NCBI GenBank assembly: GCA_035610835.1
Contig: CM069452.1
Coordinates: forward strand, 8,017,109 to 8,081,108
Length of the DNA: 64,000 nucleotides
Reading direction: 5' to 3'
Origin: Ophiura sarsii
Lineage: Eukaryota > Echinodermata > Ophiuroidea > Amphilepidida > Ophiuridae
Shown here in pieces: positions 36,022-48,049 of this stretch. The notes below the pieces were generated by a model, which saw only the letters and a program-made list of their open reading frames with translations, was not told the origin of the DNA and did no database searches. Made by a program: the position numbers and the translations under genes. Numbering within the stretch: the first letter of the stretch is position 1; the number at the start of each line of letters is the position of its first letter.

Positions 36022-36556
36022 GAGCTATCGAGCAAATCTGAATATAATCGTGAGATTTAAACACTTGATCAACAACCCATCGACGCTACGAAATGAATTT
36101 AGATCGAGACAAGATTCGAGGAGCTATTTTATAAGCATTCACTTGACCGGACTAAATAATTTCATAAAATTGTAAGCATGTTTCTAGTTACAAAAGACTA
36201 TGAATATTATGATACGATGGATAAAATTGATGCCTAATTCTTCAGAAACGACTTTTTTACCGTGAATTTGGCTTTAGTTTCGTCAAGTTTTTCTTGAATT
36301 CGGGTTTGTCGGATTGCAATAATTTGCACCGAAAATACAACATGTCCTGAAGTTCACAGATAATATTAGATAATATTATTTGCATAATATGCCTTTTTAC
36401 TATACAATTTCATGAAATCATGAAAAGAGCTCATTTACATCGTGCTATTACGAGGTCAACTATAACTGCGAACCGGGGATCGCTACGGGTGAGTACTTCC
36501 GGGTCGCTTTGCTGGGTTAGAAAAGGAACGACTTTTCGCGTGGTTGCATACTGACT
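36022..36556. other. Unrecognised replacement segment in copy C
   Basis: Here copy C departs from A and B, which read on into CTATTTTCGCAGTAGC, and rejoins at CATGCTACCATT. About 535 unrelated bases are present. No clear inverted ends, target duplication or protein was seen. Confidence 0.5.
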
Positions 36557-36668
36557 GGCATGCTACCATTTACATACATAAAATGAAGACAAATATTCCT
36601 AATCTTGTTTCAATAGTCATTTAGAGAACCTTACAACACTATCGAATATGCAACATATGTCTCATGTA

Positions 36669-37313
36669 CACCTAGCACATAAAGTCCCTGACCAGGTGCT
36701 TTGAGGTTGACTAATTCAAAATATATAATCGATACCAAAAATCTGAGATATTCACTAAATGAGCAAATTTCTTCTCCGCAGTTTGATACCTCATTCAACA
36801 AAAATCGAATGGATACTTTTAAAGTTATGGCGATTTCAATGACCGCGCATGCAACAGAAAAGTTGCACTAGGTATAGGAATCATTGATTTGTGTGTGATT
36901 ACTGTCATAACTGTGTGCTATCTGAACCAGACAGATGAATGGGTCTTTAGTGATAACCGCAATGTGCGGGACAAAGGGTGTATCTGGCTGTGAAGAATAC
37001 AAGTCTTAGCTGATAAGCTGTGAGTTTTTCAGTGCGTAAATCCATAGACGGGTAAAACATTGATTTTTACTGTCTATGTTAAATCACACACAAATCAATG
37101 ATTTCCTATACCTAGTGCAACTTTTCTGTTGCATGCGCGGTCATTGAAATCGACATAACTTTAAAAGTATCCATTCGATTTTGTTGAATGAGGTATCAAA
37201 CTGTGGAGAAGAGATTTGCTCATTTAATGTATATCTCAGATTTTTAGTACCGATCATATATTTTGAATTAGCCAACCTCAAAGCACCTGGTCAGGGACTT
37301 TATGTGCTAGGTG
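36669..37313. mobile_element. Foldback MITE with TA target duplication
   Basis: A 645-base insert with inverted arms of roughly 240 bases beginning CACCTAGCACATAAAG. TA is duplicated (36667-36668 and 37314-37315). Copy B shows the empty site as CATGTATATCAC. The TA target suggests Tc1/mariner-type mobilisation. It is non-coding, with a central stretch of about 160 bases. Confidence 0.85.
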
Positions 37314-37670
37314 TATATCACATGCATGTCACATATATGAGTACAACAAACATGCCTATTCTTGGTACAGTCATCATAATAGCCCGACTGCTGGCACCCA
37401 CCCACAACAAACAGAAGTATTACGGCTTTATCAGCAGCTTGCCTCGCAACATGTTAAGCATTGTTATTTAACCTTATAATGCATGGTATGTGTGCCTCCT
37501 TTGTGTGAGTAGATCAAGATATTTATGACACGTTTCAGAATCTAGGGTGTGACAAACAAGATTACATAGTGGTGTGAATTCCTCCTTCTATTCTATATAT
37601 GTAAAGAATATCATCAATAATCATGACTTAATAATGATGCCATGAGAATGATTTCAAAGGTTAAATTCAC

Positions 37671-37990
37671 ACATTCCTTCCACTTTACCACATTATTTGA
37701 CATACATATTCATGATTGCAGTGTGGTTTTCGATTACTGAAATCATGAAATACTTCAAATCCCACATCTATGGCACAGTATCAAAAGCAACGTGCCTTCA
37801 CCTAATTTCAGGTTCAATAAATATCTACTCAAACTTATTTATGATTAGGAATGCGAAGAGTAAATGCGCAATAGTAATTTCACACATTCCTTCCACTTCA
37901 CCACATTATTTGACATACATATTCATGACAACAGTGTGGTTTTCGATTACTTGAATCATGAAATACTTCAAATCCCACATCTATGACACA
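37671..37990. repeat. 213-bp tandem duplication
   Basis: The block beginning ACATTCCTTCCACTT is present at 37671 and again at 37884 in copy C, and once in copies A, B and D. Confidence 0.8.
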
Positions 37991-40900
37991 GTATCTAAAG
38001 TAAGGTGCCTTCACCCAATTTATTTATGATTAGGAATGCGAACAAGAATAATTATAATTTTGTGAGGCCTTATTACTCTAACAGCAAATTCAAGACCTTA
38101 TCCGATTTTAACCAAATGTGTTGCATATGGTGCAGTTTGATTAAACGAGAAAAAAGATTAATCAAAATATCCGGGTCGAAGGTCAAGAAAGGGGCACTAG
38201 GGGTCAAATTGTCAAATTCTAATAATCTCACTCAAAATGCTACTCCTTGAGAGGAAATGACTGATGACTGTCAGAATTGGTCAAAAGATTCCTTTGGTCA
38301 ATGCACATACAGGTTGTTCATATCTTAAGACTGAAAAGCCTGACGACAATATTATGTGACCCATCACATTAAAATGGACATGTTGGAGGTCAAGTCAAAT
38401 CTGAGTTATTCGGTATGACTTGAAAGAGCACATTTTATGCTTTGAAATTATACCATGTTGAAGGTTATCAGACTTTGTAATCACGAGATATTTGAAGAAG
38501 CATATTTGTTTCTATTATTTTCTTTATATTTCACCAAATACATGTACACTCTATCTCAAAAACTATGTTTGCCGACAACATGTCCTTTTTGATGTGATTG
38601 GTCACATATATGTCTCTTATAACATGCGTCACAATTGGCTTACCTAAGAAGATACAGATCCACAGGGTCACCACCAGTAGTGCACAATGTGTAGCATACA
38701 AGATACAGATCATAAGGGTCACCCCAGTTCACAATGTGTAGCATAAAAGAAGATAGAAGTGTAACTAGAGGTGGAGGTAGAGAGGCTTGCCCTCCCTGAT
38801 ACACCCAAATGAAATGACAGTTATGCCTTCCCATGATCACAGACCAGCCCCCCCCCCCCCCCCCCCCCATTGCAATTGCAGGAGTGTAACTAGAGGTGGA
38901 GGTGGGGAGGGAGGCTTGCCCTCCCTGATGCCCCCAAATGAAATGAAATGACAGTTATGTTCCCCCCCCACCCTGTCTCCCCTTACCCCCCCCCCCCCCC
39001 TCCCCACTCAATTGAAGACCCTAGTTGCTAAAAACTGAATGAAGACATTATATAGTCCAATCTCGACTATAGTATTACACAAAATGAAGACTTTTGGGAA
39101 CATTCTTACATAATTTCCTGAGTTTCCTCTTCATACAAAGGAAAGCTATTCATGAGTTACCTCAGACCATCCACCAGACAGTGATTAGAATCAGACAGGT
39201 TGCTGAACCTGTCATGTCTCATGTCAAACAAAACTTGTTTGTGGAATTGTAATATCTCAACGGAAGAAACACAACTCCCCAGTGGAGAAATGGCTAGCTC
39301 ACCTTGTCTACAAAATTGGAAAAGGAATAAAGAATAAAGACAGGGATAAACATGTATTTATACAAAATGGAACAAATATTGGACAGACTACCCAGTACCC
39401 GTTATTGTTTGAGGATAGGTAGAGGTAAATGTTGTCTGCTAAAGTTTGAAGTGAATAATATCTGTCTTTTTTAAATAGTCGTCTGCTCAAAAGGATTGTA
39501 AAGACTATTATGTAGTCTGCTAAGGATCCATCAAACAAAGACTATTATGTAGTCCATGCTAAGGATCCATCAAACAAATTACGTTCGACACGAGGGAACT
39601 TTACACACGAGCCAGCCAGGAAATGCTGACACATTGTAACGCCGGCTTTAGGTGTCATCGTGTAAAAGGTGAATGCAACTAAAGTTATAAAGCAGTGGCT
39701 AGCGGGTGGATGCTGAAATTCTCATACATATTGTAAAATGTGTCACATTTGCTCATGCTATTGTGATCATGTATAATGAGATGCAATGCAATCTACACCC
39801 TATGTGAGAAACTTTCACATAACGAATGCTCAACGTAGACATAGCTTATTGATCACTACGTTGTTGCGGACGCGAATTTTTCGCTGCGTCAAATTCGCTC
39901 CCGCTTCTTTCGCACAACAAATTCCATTCATACTCCACGCGATAAATCAATCTTTGCACGTTAATGTTGCTGTTGCCTTAACTGTGCTTTAGAGTTGCTG
40001 TTACTTGTTTTTACGTTGAATTTAGGGATTTGTTTAGAGGGATTTAATTAAATCCACGAATGTTTTGGCTTGATAAATCAAAGGATTTTAGTGATGCTTT
40101 CACAGGCTATTGAACACATTGAAACACATTGAACACATTGAAAATTAATTAAGAAGATGAGGTGGTCTTGGAAATAAAAAGGGAGCAAAAGGCCAAAATA
40201 ATCGCCTGTGCAAATTCGCTACACGACTACACGACAGTCTTTTATACCCAATTTGCATCTGCGCATGCGTTAACGACTGTCGTGCATAGTCTGCGCAATT
40301 ATGCTACATGGCAGTCTTGTATATAGTTTTGGCCTTTGAAATTTCAGGCGATTAGAGTCATGTAGTGATTGATTTATTTGATTGAAGTTAAGCTTGCCTT
40401 TTGACCTGCATTGTTTTATAGTTCTCATCAATAGGTTTATAATTGATCAATATTTAATGTCTAATCAATCAATTTTAATATTGATCATTCATTCTACTAA
40501 GAACATTGTAGACCTCTATAAATTTTTAGACTTCAAAATAATGATTTCGTCATAGGTGAAATGGATTACAAAATAAAAAATACACATAGAATCTTATTTA
40601 TCTCAAAAATGATAATAATAATAATTTTAAAAACGTGTGTTATATTTCAAACAAATAGAGCATCCAAATGCTTCAAATGCTTCAAATATTCATTAAAAAC
40701 TCTAGACCTGGACGAGCGCTTCATTCATAGCTTACTGTACAAATCACATCACAGGCTCTACCACTAGAGGGCAGTATTACAAATCTAAGAGTAAGGTCAG
40801 CAGTTCAAAGCAAGGTGTCATATCATGCAAATGGCCCCTCAAGCAGATTGCAAGGATAGCTCTTTGAAAGACCTCTTTTAAGTCAGCAACTGAGAAACTA

Positions 40901-41664
40901 CCTCGCACAAAGTGCTCAACCATTGACAACACTCATGTGCCGCATGGGACATGCTGTGAAAGGTTTTTTAGCTGTAGAAGTAGAAGAATTTCCTTATTTT
41001 TAGATTTCCCAAGAGTTTTAATGCATGCCCAAAACATGCAGCAATTTTTGTTTTCAGGCGTAACTTAAAGGTATTTAGTTTGAATGATAAGGATATCAGT
41101 TGTTGTTATCTATTGCTCAAATAAAAGCATCCCATATTGGTAATTAAATAATGAAGCCTTTCACTGACGAGTAGTTTAAAGGGCCTGGTTTCAATGTCAA
41201 TCATTTGCAATTCTTTAAAAAATAAACATAGAAGTTAAGAACTAAATGCTATTATTATTGTACTATGTGATGTGAAGGTATTTTACTTAATGTTGGAAGA
41301 GTTTAAAGGAGTCACAAAGAAAAATGAAAATGGAGATAAGAGCTTGAATGCATGCCAAAACATGCAGTGCTTTAGAACATTCCTTTACAAGGGGTTAAGC
41401 AATAATTTGTTTTCAGGTTCAGGTATTTATTATGATTAGGATCAGTTGTTATTCTGTTGCTACATACAAAACACATCCTGGATTAATAATTACATAATGA
41501 AACTGGTTGGTTATTAGTTCATAAATAATCGTTTATAAATACACCGAAGTATTCTTTTTTGTATTCACCAAGTCCAATACAAAATCAAAATTGAAGTCAA
41601 ATTGTTGCCATTATCGTCGTTACCATCTGACAAAATATGAAATAATGTTCTTGAACACTCTCTA

Positions 41665-42355
41665 CAGGGTGACCCAGAAAATGTTGAACCCAAAAATCAC
41701 AAAATCACAATTTTTTTTTTTTTTTTTACCATTAAAATAACAAAATATTGCATAACTCGTTCACCAGCTATGTGCACCATACATTTAACTTTCTGAAACA
41801 TTTTAGATCATGAAAATAGGCCACACGAAACTTAAAATACATGTAATTTTGTAAGAAGTGTTGTTTTGTAGTGAAAGTGAAGTGCAAAAAAAGGGTTTCA
41901 TACTTCATGAGCAGAACAAGTGCCTGTTTGAAACCATTTCTGCACAGTATCTCATCAATATTCATTTATTATGTAAATCAATATTATTATTATATAAGAG
42001 ACTTTGAAACAAAAACTGAAGTCCCCTTGACTTCATTTGAAAATGTTAATTTGATAAAATACAGATCAAAAGAAAAGATTACTTAACTCACAGTACTTAG
42101 AACAGAATTAAGTTTCATATCTGAACCAAGTTACATTTTTTCACTTTTACAAAAAGACGAAAACACCCCCTGTCACACAATCAAGTGTATCTTTAGTTTG
42201 GTAAAGCCAATTTACATGATCTAAAGTTCTCCAGAAAGCTGAATAAATTGTTTACATAACTTTTGAAAACAGAATGCCTTATTTATTTATTTTCATTTTC
42301 AATTATTTTTTTTAAGTTTGTGATTTTGGGGGTCAACATTTTCTGGGTCACCCTG
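41665..42355. mobile_element. Mariner-like non-autonomous element
   Basis: A 691-base insert with inverted ends of about 38 bases beginning CAGGGTGACCCAGAAAATG. TA flanks both ends (41663-41664 and 42356-42357). The empty site in the other copies is CTCTATGTCTCC. End sequence and target fit the Tc1/mariner superfamily. The largest internal frame (41768-41965, minus) does not resemble a transposase. Confidence 0.8.
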
Positions 42356-43294
42356 TATGTCTTATTCATACACAATCATCATCAAACATGATCGTTGTAA
42401 TGAAAGATTCAGTATCAATACAAATGCTAAGAATTCCTTCTGTCGATCATATTAATGAGCGTCTCAGATACAAAACATGCAAGGAAATTCCAGAAGCGGT
42501 ATAGTCTGTCTGAATAGATGAATTAAAATAATAGTCGCAGTATCATAACGAAAATATGAAATGCATGCAGGAAAAACAGACAGAAACAATTTAGATTGTT
42601 TTTATGTTTTCTGTTTTTGAAGTGGCGTGTTGTTTTACATACAAAAATATTGTTTTCATATTTATGGAAATCAAATACTATTGAGGATTGAGCCCATCAT
42701 CGTATTTATCGGTTTTGACTGAAAAGACCTCGGGTTAAATAAAATATTTGTGTGTTATAAAGACGGCTCTGCCGATTACAATTGTAAACCAAAACATTGT
42801 CAATAAACGTTACACAACATACATTCGTTAAGGTTAGATTTGAAGGGTTAAAGCATCTACTCATAGGATCATGTTTCCTTGCAAAACACAAGTCATTACG
42901 AGATTACAATATTCCTGTTGAAATTCCCCCATGGAATGCCACTTGAGCAGTAATTGAAAATCTTGTCCAGATATTCATGATATTATGCTATCAATATCCT
43001 ATAGATCTGAAATGAGATGCCATGTTAACATGTCTAGTTAGTCGGCAGTGAGTCACCAAGTGTTTCAGTACATGATGGTTGATATTCACATGAAATAGTT
43101 TATCATTTGGGACAGGTGTGTCTTTATTAAAGTTCCTGAAATTATAAATTCCTTATACATTTATTTTATAAAATAGATTTTAAAATGTTTAACACATATC
43201 ATCAATAAAATACAGTATGATTATGAAACCAATTAAAACCAAACCTGAGGATAACACAGTAAGTCAGATGTTTCGCGTTCTATTTCAGTATATA

Positions 43295-43484
43295 CTCTGT
43301 TTGGCCATCTCATGACAGTGACGTACAATGTAACTGAACAGGCGCAGCTTTTACGCACGCGTGTGTATCTTCCGCCTTTCAACGCTCGTGTTTATACGCC
43401 AGCGCCGCGAGTATGCGCGCGCGTTATGTGATGCATTTAGAAGAATACGCGGTTACGTCACTGTCTCGAGATGGCCAAACAGAG
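43295..43484. mobile_element. 190-bp MITE with TA target
   Basis: Inverted ends CTCTGTTTGGCCATCT and AGATGGCCAAACAGAG, flanked by TA on both sides. The interior is unusually rich in CG and CGCG compared with the neighbourhood. It is non-coding. Confidence 0.65.
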
Positions 43485-43632
43485 TATAGTGATTCATGAA
43501 TTAAAAAATGTACACATGTGTCAGAAGGAAAGCGGAGTTCCTTTATGTACATTTGGAAACATTGTCTTATCTGTTCACCCAACAAAAATAGTCATGTTTT
43601 AACATGGGATAGTGAGACCACAGTTACCGAAA

Positions 43633-43815
43633 CAGGGTCAAAATTTTGTCACAGGTTGCGAGAATCTATTTAGATTCCTGCAAAGGATTGTGCGAGAATC
43701 TATGGATTTTCCTCCATTCAATGTATAGGCAGAATATCTCTACGAGAATCAACTTGGATGCTTGCAACTTTACCAGCGGGAATCTTTGCGAGAATGGATT
43801 CTCCTCAAAATTTTT
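43633..43815. mobile_element. MITE with GCGAGAATC repeats (copy D, truncated)
   Basis: The copy D counterpart of 26839-27021. The left CAGGGTC end is kept, but the right GACCCTG end and adjacent flank are deleted. Confidence 0.55.
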
Positions 43816-43915
43816 CATCAGCTAAATATTCAAATACAACCATTGGGCAACTTACAGTTCCTATGATAGTATAACTATTCTTCTATACAAATGTGGGGGG
43901 AACATAAAAGTTATT

Positions 43916-44087
43916 TTAGTTCCATGGACCATGTGTATAAAGATGTAATGCGCGGCCATAGTTTTCTTCAAATGGAACAGGAATGAAAATGTCGCCAATT
44001 GGGGATTCACAGCACCCTAAATGTTCCCTCATGGCTTCAGACTGGTCTGGCTTGTGCTGGACGTAGTGGATTGTTCTGCACACGGTC
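43916..44087 (-). pseudogene. Possible decayed terminal exon (copy D)
   Basis: The counterpart of 27134-27301. The acceptor-like sequence is the same, and about 56 codons are open to a TAA at 43916. The ESPIGDIFIP stretch is conserved, but the last dozen residues differ from copy C because of an indel. The substitutions are mostly amino-acid changing, which argues against current selection. The family is unknown. Confidence 0.3.
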
Positions 44088-44895
44088 CTAAGCTAAAGAA
44101 TGATGTAACACTTTCTCTGATTGGACAAATACTTTTGGCGGACCATGTTTTTTCTAACGCCATCTAATTACATGTAACCTAAGAGAGGTCATTCTGATCA
44201 GTTGTACACAAACACTGTGCTTGGAACCTTGTACATTTGGCAACTGATTTTATATGACAAACTGGCCTAAACATTTGGATATGATCTGACCACCGTACAT
44301 TTTCAAGACAGGCTTTTAAAGAACGCCCGAATAGACACACAGTGACACATTAACCATATTGGTAGGATATTGCAAAAGATACATATGATAAGTAGCTGTG
44401 AGCTATGAACCCCAATGTCACATAGCCTATAGTACAAGGAATAACTTTCCTTTAAGATACCTGACAAGATACTGCCAATCTCCCACATATCAATATCAAA
44501 TTACAACATTGACAAATAAACACTAGATAACATCTTCTGTTAGACCAAACATAAATATCCAAAGGCCATACCCACACACAGAACCAGCCAGGTGCTGTCA
44601 TCCCAAACTTGCTGAAGTAATATATTCTACCTTAAAGCTATAAAATTCAAGAACTTATTTCGTCTCTCTTGGACACAAAGTCTGCAAAATATCCCTTAAT
44701 ACAGGTATTTTAAATTAAAAAACCAATACAAGTGCAAGACTGTGTACAGAGGTGTAAAGGTAAAGTATTCTCAGTCAACACCTTAGGGGTTATGATTGAA
44801 AGCCTTTCATTCCCCTGTTGACTTTGACACATAATTTCCTTCAAAATAGATATACTTGTCTGAATTAAAGGTACAAGAGTTGTCAAATAAGTATG

Positions 44896-45463
44896 ACTTA
44901 TAGCACGAGGCAGCTCGAGTGCTATAAGGAATTAATAGCACTCATCGACAGTGACCATTTTAGTGATGATTTATATGGCAGAGCTCTACCCTACACACCA
45001 GATACACCCCTCACTCACCCAGACTTAGACAATCATCTACTATTAAACACACACACACACCAAGTTGGGTAATAATTACAGTGCTGTAATTAATCAGGTT
45101 ATTTACGATGTCAAATTTACAGCATTCTGAAGCTGTACAATAAGTGAAATTTGTGGAATTCTGGATTGGCTGTGTATGTGCTATAAGGAATTAATAGCAC
45201 TCATCGACAGTGACCATTTTAGTGATGATTTATATGGCATAGCTCTACCCTACACACCAGATATACACCACTTTCACAGTAGGACACCTCTCACTCACCC
45301 AGACTTAGACAATCATCTACTATTAAACACACACACACCAAGTTGGGTAATAATTACAGTGCTGTAATTAATCAGGTTATTTACGACGTCAAATTTACAG
45401 CATTCTGAAGCTGTACAATAAGTGAAATTTGTGGAATTCTGGATTGGCTGTGTATGTGCTATT
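44896..45463. mobile_element. Insert with a 259-bp tandem repeat
   Basis: The 42-base minisatellite unit of copy D is split here by about 560 bases. The insert begins with an imperfect hairpin, TATAGCAC ... GTGCTATA (about 44900-44928). It continues with two tandem copies of a 259-base block (starts 44921 and 45180) and ends in a third partial GTGTATGTGCTAT. The first block lacks about 22 bases found in the second. A CA microsatellite lies inside each block. No protein was seen. Confidence 0.65.
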
Positions 45464-45604
45464 ATTCACAATACAAATGGATTTAGTTCATAGATCCCTG
45501 GTTAATGTTGTTGTCAATATGTTTACAAATCATGGTTACTGTTGTCAAAACAACATGAAAATCAAATGCCTGGGTTATCTCAATTACAAAAACAGAACTG
45601 TTTG

Positions 45605-45991
45605 TGTAGGGCCTTTTTTGATAGTTCTCCCTTCTGAGATGGCTCGCAGACCGGGTTATTTTCTAACGCAACACTTTGATAAAACAAGAAACAAACGATT
45701 TCCAAATGATGATTTTCACACCTTGCTGATATAATTCAATAATCCTATAGTGCTTTACCGTTACCAGAAAATATTCCGCTGCATCGCAGATGAGCGTATA
45801 TAATCCTGAAGTCGTTCAAATCGTCGTTAAATGAGAAATTGTGCTGGTAAAAATACCGTGATTTTCCGCAGCCTGGAACCATCCGAGTTCTTCTGTCAAC
45901 AACGTCAAATATCAACGCTGAGGGCGTAAACCAAGGTGACAGAATAGCCCCAATGGGTACAGGTCGCAAAAACCCTAAATTGGCACCAACA
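45605..45991 (-). repeat. 3' LTR of the BEL/Pao element
   Basis: 387 bases, differing from the other LTR (51422-51808) at one position that I could find (CAAAAAC here, CAAGAAC there). It carries promoter- and polyA-type functions by definition. A TATATA stretch near 45797 is a possible core promoter on the minus strand. Confidence 0.9.
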
Positions 45992-48049
45992 TTCCGGCCC
46001 CTAATTGTCTATGTCAATACATTACAATTACTGTAAATTTGCAAAAATCGGGTGCCAACATTTGCATTGAATTGAAATCAGCCAAACATTTCAACTCATT
46101 CGATCTGGCTATTATAACTGGACACTTCTTCTTAAGAGTGTAACTCATTTACATTATCACTTGTGCATGTTAAACAAATGCTATTAAAGAGAATTATCTG
46201 AAGAGAATCAAAGTGTCGATGCTGTCCTCTTTTAAGACTACATGTAATCTGGCAAAAAACAACACATACCAGTATGGTACTTAGCCAAATGTACCAATTA
46301 AGTCTGGTAAAGAATGTAATCAAATTTACCAATCATCCATCAAATTTGAGAAGATGATACCTTGATCACAAGGTTTCAGAATTACAAATCTCCAAAATCT
46401 AGTCTCATCCCTTCAAATATCATTAATCAATCTATAAATTTAAATGTGGAACAATCCAAAATGATTGTTTCATCTTTCCTTAATCTAAACATTTCAAAAT
46501 GCAATACTCGATTTGATTTGGTAAGTACGGCTCCTAAAGAAAACGACCATGCAAAACAAATAGCACTAACAGTGCACCATAAAATGACACAAAATTTGGT
46601 ATTGAAAAACCTTACCAAACCATACTAGTATGTCACCACAATATAGCTGGCAATATGATTATAGCCATGTAAATCACTTTAGCACGTAGTAGAGATCATA
46701 ATCCACATTAACATATATTAACACATTTATAATATGTGAGCCTAACAGAGTCATAAGAGTCATAAGAGTCAATGTAGCTCTTCTCCAGCTGATGATTAAG
46801 TTTCCATTTTGGAAACATCTTTGGGTACCATTCACAACTTGAATGGATCAGTGATGTGACCTGTGCTAATGGGTGTTGGATTTTATAGTAATATGGAGCA
46901 CACAAATTTAAAGCTCCACTTATCAGATTCATTGCCATCTTCCTTGCTGCGGTCCAATGTCCTGGTGAACTTGCAGACATAGTTCTCTTGGCAATGTACT
47001 TTGTAGAATATAGTACTGCACCATAACATTTTTCATAACTGGAAGCACACAGTCAAACCTTGACAGGCATAGAGTGAACATTACAAAAACAATACCAAAA
47101 CAAATGTGCTAAAACGCACACCAAAAAGGTATATTGGAAGCAATTTGCAAAGCCTGGCCTAAGACTGCCTCATCGAAGTTTCACCATAAACATTCTAATT
47201 ATGTGCAAACAAAAATAAACCTTTCAGCATTATTCATTTTATAAGCCTCACCAACATGGGTGAAAATAGGCTATATCATACCAACCCCTCAGGTCACATC
47301 ATAGTAGATCATGCACACAGGCATGTGTATGTCAGTGCGTGAAAAGGTGTGAGCAGTGCAGGCGTGAGAATTAATTTCATGAAAACAGGAATGTCTTGAA
47401 ACTGACAAAGCTAAATTTGGCCAAGAAACACCACAAAGGGGTGAGATCAATGAAAAATACAAGGATTCCCGTTTCACAGAAAATATATCCAACACCTCTA
47501 CATGCCGTATTGTAATGGTGAGAGCAGTAGACTTCTGCTCCACCGTGTTATCCGTGGTTTAAGCATTGTGCATCTGAATGCTTTCAAAATGATGAGAATT
47601 TTTTCTCATCCATCATATGAATATTCAACACTGTAGACTGCAAATTGACTTGGTACATTAAAACCTGAAAACACAGTTTCAACAATGCAAAACTAAATTT
47701 CATAATTTTGGCAAAAAACACAGAAAAGTGTCCAAAAATGCGCAATTAGCTACAACACGCATGATAGATTAAGTCAACCTGCAGTCTTTTTCTAAAAATA
47801 TCAGTTCCTATGATGCACTGATTTTTCAATTCCATTCCACACAGACACATATGCAGCCGTTATGGTATATCCACTTTGAAGAGATGGACACGTACGGCGC
47901 TGTTCATTGGACCGGCTGCCATTCTCTCTCCTGGAGGTTAAACATCGACGCTGCCATGAAGATCCTTACGTCGACTGCTGCATGAAACTGCTGCCTTTGT
48001 AGGTCATTGATGATAAGAGTTTGTCATATTTCTGGCTTTGTGGAGCAAA
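45992..48049 (-). other. Long 3' non-coding region of the BEL/Pao element
   Basis: About 2 kb between the stop codon and the 3' LTR. The purine-rich AGGGGCCGGAA next to the LTR could be the polypurine tract. A short repeat of CATAAGAGT lies at 46748-46770. Small frames on both strands (for example 46708-46980 minus and 46362-46628 plus) resemble no known protein. There is no recognisable envelope gene. This is unusually long for an element that has lost its polymerase. Confidence 0.6.

Larger units (their letters stand above)
21451..38393. repeat. Segmental tandem duplication, copy C
   Basis: Third copy, collinear with A and B up to about 26560 and again from about 32500 to 38393. Between these lies sequence shared with copy D (43080-45480 and 51809-52760) but not with A or B. 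Part of it is tandemly multiplied inside C: the text ACATTGACAAATAAACACT occurs near 27365, 27780, 31725 and 32485. Apart from listed elements and the exon-like piece at 27134-27301, I see no gene. Confidence 0.8.

Noticed and set aside
45429..45734. 101-codon plus-strand frame entering the LTR
   Set aside because: It crosses the boundary of flank and LTR, and the LTR part is repeated at 51422-51551. A chance frame.
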